Assembly: GCA_002371615.1 (NCBI GenBank)
Contig: DFGA01000017.1
Coordinates: 124,001 to 188,000 of the forward strand
Direction of reading: 5' to 3'
DNA from: Lachnospiraceae bacterium UBA3762
GTDB taxonomy: Bacteria > Bacillota > Clostridia > Lachnospirales > Lachnospiraceae
Length of the DNA: 64,000 nt
Shown here: positions 58,586-64,000 of the stretch, piece by piece
Layout: each line of letters begins with the position of its first letter
How positions within the stretch are numbered: the first letter of the stretch is position 1
Notes under the pieces: model-generated
The model's input: only the letters and a program-made list of their open reading frames with translations
Databases searched by the model: none
What the model was told of the DNA's origin: nothing
Program-made: the position numbers and the translations under genes

Positions 58586-60640
58586 ATGAGCAGTAACAAG
58601 ATAAGATTTAAAGGTCAGATTCGAACATATATACTGTGGCCAGTATGGATGACATTATTTGTCGCCGTATTCGCGATAGGAATGTATTTCGTGAATATAA
58701 GAGCGGGTGTCTTTGCAACCGTTTTCTTCGTTGTATATGCGTCGGTTGCTTATTTTTTGTATTTCCGTGACAGAGGCCGCGTTGTACGGGATCTTATATC
58801 ATTTGCCACACAATACGGACAGGTTCAGAAGCAGCTCCTTCGTGACCTGGAAATTCCGTATGCACTGCTTGATGAGGCGGGTAAAGTCATATGGACTAAC
58901 GATGCTTTCGAGCAGACATTGAATATTTCTAAGAAATACAGTAAGAGTATTACAAATCTTATCCCTGAGATTACAAGGGAAAAACTCCCCAACATGGAAC
59001 ACGAAACGGAAAGTGAAGTAACGGTTGACGGACATGATTTTCGTGTAAGTATGAACAAGGTGTCTCTGTCCGCTCTTATGGAGGCTTCGGATGCCGTTGA
59101 GACTATAGATTATGACAGTTTTCTGATCGCGCTTTATATGTTTGACGTTACCGAAGTCAATACGCTTGCACGACGGGTCAAAGAGCAGAAGATGGTCTGC
59201 GGCCTTATATATATGGACAATTACGACGAGGCGCTCGAAAGTGTTGATGAGGCAAGACGTTCGCTTGTAGTGGCGCTTATCGAGAGACAGATCAATAAGT
59301 ATTTTTCAAAAGTTGATGCTATCGTCAAAAAACTTGAGAAGGATAAGTTCCTTGTCGTCATGAAACAAAAGGAACTGGATAATATAGCAGACAGCCGGTT
59401 CGGTATACTCGAAGAAGTCAAGAATGCGAATATAGGTAATGAAGTATCCTTTACACTCTCCATAGGATTCGGTGCCGGAAGCGACTCCTTTGACCAGAAC
59501 TATGAATACGCCAGAACGGCTATAGACTTAGCGCTCGGAAGAGGCGGAGACCAGGCTATCATCAAAACGGAAGATGAGATCAGTTACTACGGCGGAAGAC
59601 GTGAGGTAACAGCCAAGAATACAAGAGTTAAAGCCAGAGTTAAAGCTCATGCACTGCGTGAGATCATAGAAAGCAGTGACAATATTATTATTATGGGTCA
59701 CAAGATACTTGATGTAGATGCGTTCGGATCTTCAATAGGTATTTATCGTGTTGCCAAGACTTTCAATAAAAAGGTTAATATAGTCGTAGATGAGGTAACG
59801 ACATCAATACGGCCTATGCTTGAGATGATGATCCATGACGGTGCGCATGACGAAAGCGTTTTTGTATCAAGAGACGCTGCCATAGAGTTAGCGACCAATA
59901 CAGAATATACTCTTGTTGTTGTGGATGTTAACCGTCCGAGCTTTACAGGCTGCCCCGAGCTTCTGGATCTGTGCCCGACTATAGTGGTTCTCGATCACCA
60001 CAGACAGGGTGCGGAGAAGATCGAAAACGCAACTCTTTCGTATATCGAGCCGTATGCTTCAAGCGCATCGGAAATGGTATCCGAGGTTCTTCAGTATATC
60101 AGCGACCGCGTTAAGCTTATGGCGGATGAGGCGGACTGTCTGTATGCCGGTATGGTAGTGGATACGAATAATTTTGTAACAAAGACAGGCGTCAGAACAT
60201 TTGAAGCTGCGGCATATCTGCGCAGAAACGGTGCTGATGTTACAAGAGTTCGCAAGATGTTCAGGGATGATGTGGAGGCTTATAAAGCGAGGGCCGGAAT
60301 AGTAAGTAATGCCGAGATTTATGATAAGGCATTCGCGATAGCGATAACACCGGATACTGTTGTTGACAGCCCGACTATCATTGGAGCCGAAGCGGCAAAT
60401 GAACTGCTCAACATCAACGGAATAAGGGCATCCTTTGTTCTTACCCTCCATGATGAAGAAGTGTTCATAAGTGCGAGGTCGATCGATGATATTAATGTTC
60501 AGGTCATAATGGAGAAACTCGGAGGCGGCGGTCATATGAACGTAGCCGGAACCCAGATAAAAGGCGTTAGCGTTGAAGAAGCAAAAAGAAAACTCATAGC
60601 AGTGCTTCAGGAAATGAAAGAAAAAGGAGAACTTCAATGA
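58586..60640 (+). CDS. gdpP: c-di-AMP phosphodiesterase GdpP (DHH family)
   Basis: 684 residues. Two membrane helices (about 15-58), a PAS-like domain (about 75-140), a degenerate GGDEF domain (about 175-300) and a DHH-DHHA1 phosphodiesterase (about 340-684): GHKILDVDAFGSSIG, VVDVNRPSFTG, VVLDHHRQG, and GGGGHMNVAGTQ. GdpP hydrolyses c-di-AMP, controlling osmolyte and wall homeostasis. It overlaps rplI by four bases, forming the gdpP-rplI-dnaB order common in Firmicutes. The window so far shows enzymes for c-di-GMP, a cyclic mononucleotide, and c-di-AMP. Confidence 0.95.
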   Translation: MSSNKIRFKGQIRTYILWPVWMTLFVAVFAIGMYFVNIRAGVFATVFFVVYASVAYFLYFRDRGRVVRDLISFATQYGQVQKQLLRDLEIPYALLDEAGKVIWTNDAFEQTLNISKKYSKSITNLIPEITREKLPNMEHETESEVTVDGHDFRVSMNKVSLSALMEASDAVETIDYDSFLIALYMFDVTEVNTLARRVKEQKMVCGLIYMDNYDEALESVDEARRSLVVALIERQINKYFSKVDAIVKKLEKDKFLVVMKQKELDNIADSRFGILEEVKNANIGNEVSFTLSIGFGAGSDSFDQNYEYARTAIDLALGRGGDQAIIKTEDEISYYGGRREVTAKNTRVKARVKAHALREIIESSDNIIIMGHKILDVDAFGSSIGIYRVAKTFNKKVNIVVDEVTTSIRPMLEMMIHDGAHDESVFVSRDAAIELATNTEYTLVVVDVNRPSFTGCPELLDLCPTIVVLDHHRQGAEKIENATLSYIEPYASSASEMVSEVLQYISDRVKLMADEADCLYAGMVVDTNNFVTKTGVRTFEAAAYLRRNGADVTRVRKMFRDDVEAYKARAGIVSNAEIYDKAFAIAITPDTVVDSPTIIGAEAANELLNINGIRASFVLTLHDEEVFISARSIDDINVQVIMEKLGGGGHMNVAGTQIKGVSVEEAKRKLIAVLQEMKEKGELQ

Positions 60641-61083
60641 AAGTTATATTATTACAGGATGTTAAGTCAGTCGGTAAAAGCGGTGACGTAGTCGACGTAT
60701 CCGACGGATACGCAAAGAACTTCATATTCAAGAAAAAACTTGGCATTCCCGCCGATTCCAAAAATCTGAACGACCTTAAACTCAAAAAAGCAAATGACGA
60801 AAAAGTTGCTGCCGAGAACCTGGCCTATGCTCAGGAATTTGCCAAAGAGTTAGAGACGAAAACCATAGTGGTAAAGCTCAAAGCCGGAGAAGGCGGAAAA
60901 ACATTCGGAAGCATATCAAGCAAGGAGATCGCGCAGGAAGCAAAGACCCAGTTCGATATTGATATTGACAAAAAGAAGATCGTTCTCGCAGAGGCTATCA
61001 AGTCTTTCGGGACGTTTGAAGTTCCGGTTAAGCTTCATCCCAGTGTTACGGCAAATCTGAAAGTTAAAGTCGAGGAGTGCTAG
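60637..61083 (+). CDS. rplI: 50S ribosomal protein L9
   Basis: 148 residues: MKVILLQDVKSVGKSGDVVD and DGYAKNFIFKKKLGIPAD at the RNA-binding N-domain, a long connecting helix, and a C-domain with GKTFGSISSKEIAQE and VPVKLHPSVTANLKVKV. ATG overlaps the gdpP stop (ATGA) with AAAGGAGAA upstream. Normal length. Confidence 0.98.
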   Translation: MKVILLQDVKSVGKSGDVVDVSDGYAKNFIFKKKLGIPADSKNLNDLKLKKANDEKVAAENLAYAQEFAKELETKTIVVKLKAGEGGKTFGSISSKEIAQEAKTQFDIDIDKKKIVLAEAIKSFGTFEVPVKLHPSVTANLKVKVEEC

Positions 61084-61085
61084 GA

Positions 61086-62420
61086 ATGGAAGAAGCACTT
61101 CTTAAAAAAATGCCTCCCCATCACAAAGAGTCTGAAAGAGGTGTGGTCGGGGCAATGATGCTCGACAAAGATGCCGCCATCATAGCTATGGGGGCTTTGA
61201 CATCCGATGATTTTTACCTTAAGGAGTGTGCATACGTATTTGATGCCGTAAAATCGGTTGTCGATGAAGGAGCACCCGTAGATCCGACTGTGATCTCGAA
61301 CCGGCTTATGGAAATGAATGCCCCGGCTGAGATTGCATCGGGAGAGTTTTTGCGGAACCTGTGTATGTGGGCATCTACTTCGGCTGTTATCGAAGAGCAC
61401 ATAGAAATAGTAAAGAAAAAATCATTGCTCAGAAAGCTTATCAAAGTAAGCCAGGCAATTGAGAATAATTGCTATTCGGATTCCGGGGATTCCGAGAACA
61501 TACTTGAGGATGCCGAGAAGAAAGTCTTTGAGATTACAAACAGCAGGACAACAGGGGAATATGTTCCGATCCGCCAGATCGTCAAAGATGCCGTTGAGCG
61601 GATAGGTATTGCTGCCAGAACGGACGGAGTGGTTACAGGTGTGGCAACGGGATTTACGGATCTGGATTACAAAATGGCAGGACTCCAGCCTTCTGATCTT
61701 ATTCTTATAGCCGCAAGGCCTTCAATGGGTAAAACCGCATTTGTTCTGAACATAGCCCAGCATATATGTTTTAAAGATAAAAAAGGAGCGGCTGTATTTT
61801 CGCTTGAAATGTCAAGAGAGCAGCTTGTAAACCGTCTCCTGTCTCTTGAATCGCATGTGGATTCCAAATCCATCAGAAACGGTAATGTATCCGCAAAGGA
61901 TTGGGAAGGTATTATAGAGGCTGCAAGTGTTATAGGTGAATCAAAGCTTATCATCGATGACACTCCGGGTATCAGCATCGGTGAACTGCGGTCCAAATGC
62001 AGAAAATACAAGGCTGAAAACAAGGACCTTTCCGTTATCATCATTGATTATCTGCAACTAATGTCTGGATCCGGAAGAACAGATTCGCGGCAGCAGGAAA
62101 TATCGGATATCTCCAGATCGCTAAAATCGCTTGCAAGAGAACTGAATGTTCCGGTGGTGGCATTATCACAGCTGTCACGTGCGGTTGAGAAACGTGATGA
62201 CCACAGGCCGATGCTGTCGGATCTGCGTGAGTCCGGAGCAATAGAGCAGGATGCGGATGTTGTTATGTTCCTCTACAGAGATGATTACTACAATCCGGAT
62301 ACAGATAAAAAAGGAATAGCGGAAGTTATAATAGCCAAGCAAAGAAACGGCCCGATAGGAACTACGGAGCTCGTGTGGCTGCCTGATCTGACCAAGTTTG
62401 CCAATAAGGCAAAAAACTGA
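61086..62420 (+). CDS. dnaB: replicative DNA helicase
   Basis: 444 residues from the ATG at 61086, 8 bases after GAGGAG; a GTG at 61077 inside rplI is possible. N-terminal primase-interacting domain (PPHHKESERGVVGAMMLDKD), then the RecA-like motor: Walker A AARPSMGKTAF, Walker B VIIIDYLQLMSG, and LSQLSRAVEKRDDHRPMLSD with LRESGAIEQDADVVMFLYR. No intein. Hexameric helicase unwinding the replication fork. Confidence 0.97.
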   Translation: MEEALLKKMPPHHKESERGVVGAMMLDKDAAIIAMGALTSDDFYLKECAYVFDAVKSVVDEGAPVDPTVISNRLMEMNAPAEIASGEFLRNLCMWASTSAVIEEHIEIVKKKSLLRKLIKVSQAIENNCYSDSGDSENILEDAEKKVFEITNSRTTGEYVPIRQIVKDAVERIGIAARTDGVVTGVATGFTDLDYKMAGLQPSDLILIAARPSMGKTAFVLNIAQHICFKDKKGAAVFSLEMSREQLVNRLLSLESHVDSKSIRNGNVSAKDWEGIIEAASVIGESKLIIDDTPGISIGELRSKCRKYKAENKDLSVIIIDYLQLMSGSGRTDSRQQEISDISRSLKSLARELNVPVVALSQLSRAVEKRDDHRPMLSDLRESGAIEQDADVVMFLYRDDYYNPDTDKKGIAEVIIAKQRNGPIGTTELVWLPDLTKFANKAKN

Positions 62421-62435
62421 GTTAAGGAGATTTGA

Positions 62436-62930
62436 ATGGACAAGCCAGTTTTGTATCGTAAACGTATCATTCCGGAAGAGTTGGTTTTGCTCGACAAAGA
62501 TGAGATACTGTATTCCGATGAGGAGCATATCGTAACGAAATGGAATGCGATCAGGCCGAAGAAAATTCTTCACCATGGATGTTCATGCTATTTTCTTAAA
62601 GAAGGGTTCAAAGTAAGCAAGTTTTATCGCAAAGACGGGACTTTGATGTACTGGTATTGCGATATAATCAGTTATTCCTACAATGCATCGGATAATTCCT
62701 ATGTATTTACGGACCTCCTGGCTGATGTTCTGATATATCCGGACGGCAAGGTTCAGGTAGTGGACGTAGGCGAGATTGCGGATGCACTTACGGAAGGGAC
62801 GCTTACCACTGATGAAATGATCCCGGCACTTCGAAGTCTTGATAAACTGCTGTGTCTTATATATTCAGGGGAATTTAGCGGTATTCAGGACATGATCAAT
62901 AAGATCGAGGAAGGAAACGATCCTTCATAA
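62436..62930 (+). CDS. DUF402 family protein, possible nucleoside di/triphosphate phosphatase
   Basis: 164 residues resembling DUF402, whose characterised members hydrolyse nucleoside tri- and diphosphates or phosphonate nucleotides. Seen: KFYRKDGTLMYWYCDIISYS and FTDLLADVLIYPDGKVQVVD, with conserved Asp residues for divalent metal (DLLADVLIYPDG), and a C-terminal helical tail. AAGGAG site; it starts 16 bases after dnaB and its stop overlaps the next ATG by one base, so it is in the same transcript. Confidence 0.82.
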   Translation: MDKPVLYRKRIIPEELVLLDKDEILYSDEEHIVTKWNAIRPKKILHHGCSCYFLKEGFKVSKFYRKDGTLMYWYCDIISYSYNASDNSYVFTDLLADVLIYPDGKVQVVDVGEIADALTEGTLTTDEMIPALRSLDKLLCLIYSGEFSGIQDMINKIEEGNDPS

Positions 62931-63982
62931 TGAATACGATATACGAAAAAGTCGATCCCGAAAACATTGATATGTCAGTGATCGGGAAAGCGGGAAGAAT
63001 AATACGCGAGGGAGGACTGGTTGCTTTTCCTACCGAGACGGTATACGGACTTGGCGGAGATGCATTAAATCCCGAGTCATCCAGAAAGATTTATGAGTCA
63101 AAAGGGAGGCCGTCGGACAATCCTCTTATTGTTCATATCGCAGAGTTTTCCCGGATATATGATATTGCCGACAAAGTCTGTCCCGAAGCAAAGCTTCTGG
63201 CTGATAAATACTGGCCCGGTCCTCTTACGATGATATTCAACAAAAAACCGGTTGTTCCGGATGAAACGACAGGAGGCCTTAACACGGTAGCGGTCAGATT
63301 TCCGTCCCATCCGGTGGCAAGAGAGTTTATCAGGGAAGCAGGCGGGTTTGTTGCGGCACCGTCCGCGAATATTTCCGGAAGGCCGTCTCCGACGTCGGGA
63401 GAGCATGTGCTTAATGACATGAACGGAAGGATCGACATGATTATCGATTCAGGCGAATGTAATATCGGCCTTGAGTCTACGATCGTTGATTTTACGTCTG
63501 ATGTTCCGATGATACTAAGACCCGGTTATGTCAATGAGAAAATGCTCAATAAAGTGATCGGGGACGTTGCAAAAGATCCTGCTGTTTTTGGCAGGGAACT
63601 TACCGGGCAAAAACCGAAGGCTCCCGGAATGAAGTACCGGCATTATGCTCCTAAAGGTACTATGACCATAGTATCCGGCGAGACCGAAAAAGTCATAGCC
63701 TACATTAACGGGCAGATAGAGAGTAAAGCTTTGGGGGCGAAAATAGCTGTTCTTGCCTTATCAAAGGATGTTACAAAATACCGGGGAGCCGATCTGGTTG
63801 TTGATATGGGGCATGCAGACAATGATATCGAGATCGCAGCGCGTATGTATGATGCATTAAGACGTTGCGATGATGAGAATATAAATGTGATCTTTTCGGA
63901 GGAATTTAACACCCCGGATCTTGGAATGGCCATTATGAACAGGCTGATCAAAGCAGCAGGTCATAATATAATAAAAGTATGA
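62930..63982 (+). CDS. ywlC: L-threonylcarbamoyladenylate synthase (Sua5/YwlC)
   Basis: 350 residues. YrdC-type catalytic domain (about 15-205): GGLVAFPTETVYGLGGDA, KGRPSDNPLIVHI, APSANISGRPSPT and ESTIVDF; then a Sua5 C-terminal domain after the linker APGMKYRHYAPKGTM. It makes threonylcarbamoyl-AMP for the t6A37 modification of ANN-decoding tRNAs. The long two-domain form is the Sua5 type rather than short YrdC. Its ATG overlaps the DUF402 stop (TAATG). Confidence 0.95.
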   Translation: MNTIYEKVDPENIDMSVIGKAGRIIREGGLVAFPTETVYGLGGDALNPESSRKIYESKGRPSDNPLIVHIAEFSRIYDIADKVCPEAKLLADKYWPGPLTMIFNKKPVVPDETTGGLNTVAVRFPSHPVAREFIREAGGFVAAPSANISGRPSPTSGEHVLNDMNGRIDMIIDSGECNIGLESTIVDFTSDVPMILRPGYVNEKMLNKVIGDVAKDPAVFGRELTGQKPKAPGMKYRHYAPKGTMTIVSGETEKVIAYINGQIESKALGAKIAVLALSKDVTKYRGADLVVDMGHADNDIEIAARMYDALRRCDDENINVIFSEEFNTPDLGMAIMNRLIKAAGHNIIKV

Positions 63983-64000
63983 TGGGAGAGGCGTAAAATG
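63983..64000 (+). other. ribosome binding site and first codon of the next gene
   Basis: GGGAGAGG followed 8 bases later by ATG in the last three bases of the window. A further gene probably starts here, co-transcribed with the Sua5 gene; its product cannot be seen. Confidence 0.6.

Overview
This 64 kb window looks like chromosome from a strictly anaerobic, fermentative Firmicute of the Lachnospiraceae, probably a Butyrivibrio- or Pseudobutyrivibrio-like gut or rumen bacterium. The placement is inference. It rests on moderate GC, strong AGGAGG ribosome binding sites, a PyrK/PyrD type Ib orotate pathway, a MecA adaptor, GdpP, pyruvate formate-lyase fermentation, rubredoxin and FprA oxygen defence, and a plant-pentose utilisation locus. 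I see no prophage, IS element, CRISPR array, rRNA or tRNA gene.

Layout. 1-5075: cell-envelope genes (end of ddl, murF, degV, plsC), then convergent pyrC. 5234-17080: a 12 kb nucleotide-signalling island with two HD-GYP proteins, a metallo-beta-lactamase-fold hydrolase, a CHASE2 class III nucleotide cyclase, a giant membrane-anchored FecR protein and two GGDEF proteins. A short repeat occurs in opposite orientation just before the hydrolase gene and just after the FecR gene. 17083-28829: a HAD lipoprotein, pyrK-pyrD, ispE, a GntR regulator, several hypotheticals, a lipoprotein resembling the trigger-factor C-domain, asnS, an NlpC/P60 hydrolase, an intracellular GH5 glucanase and a GT2 transferase. 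28849-38305: a 41-residue membrane peptide, an AraC regulator, and a pentoside locus made of a CUT1 ABC importer without ATPase, GH43, a xylulokinase-type kinase, a DUF4867 protein and an L-fucose/L-arabinose-type isomerase. 38533-43348: plsY, a membrane FKBP/trigger-factor protein, and a group of AAC(3)-M28 fusion, acyl carrier protein and MaoC hydratase. 43375-49009: sirtuin, rpsF-ssb-rpsR, an acyl-AMP ligase and a GH18 protein. 49010-49603 has no gene but holds several RNA-like structures. 49604-58408: mecA, then rubredoxin-FprA-DUF1858 on the minus strand, divergent from a pyruvate formate-lyase locus (pflB, two small glycyl-radical-domain genes, pflA), then maf, a chemoreceptor and a ferredoxin. 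58586-64000: gdpP-rplI-dnaB, DUF402 and a Sua5-type tRNA threonylcarbamoylation gene.

The most striking feature is that pyruvate formate-lyase is split. The 679-residue body keeps the Cys-Cys active site but stops before the glycyl-radical domain. That domain is a separate 80-residue gene with its own ribosome binding site. Between them lies a 67-residue gene that begins like the radical domain but ends in a Cys-rich tail without the radical glycine. Other leads are the AAC(3)-peptidase fusion beside an acyl carrier protein and hydratase, the cyclase-FecR module, an apparently leaderless plsY, and a set of structured intergenic elements, two of which share a 14-base core.
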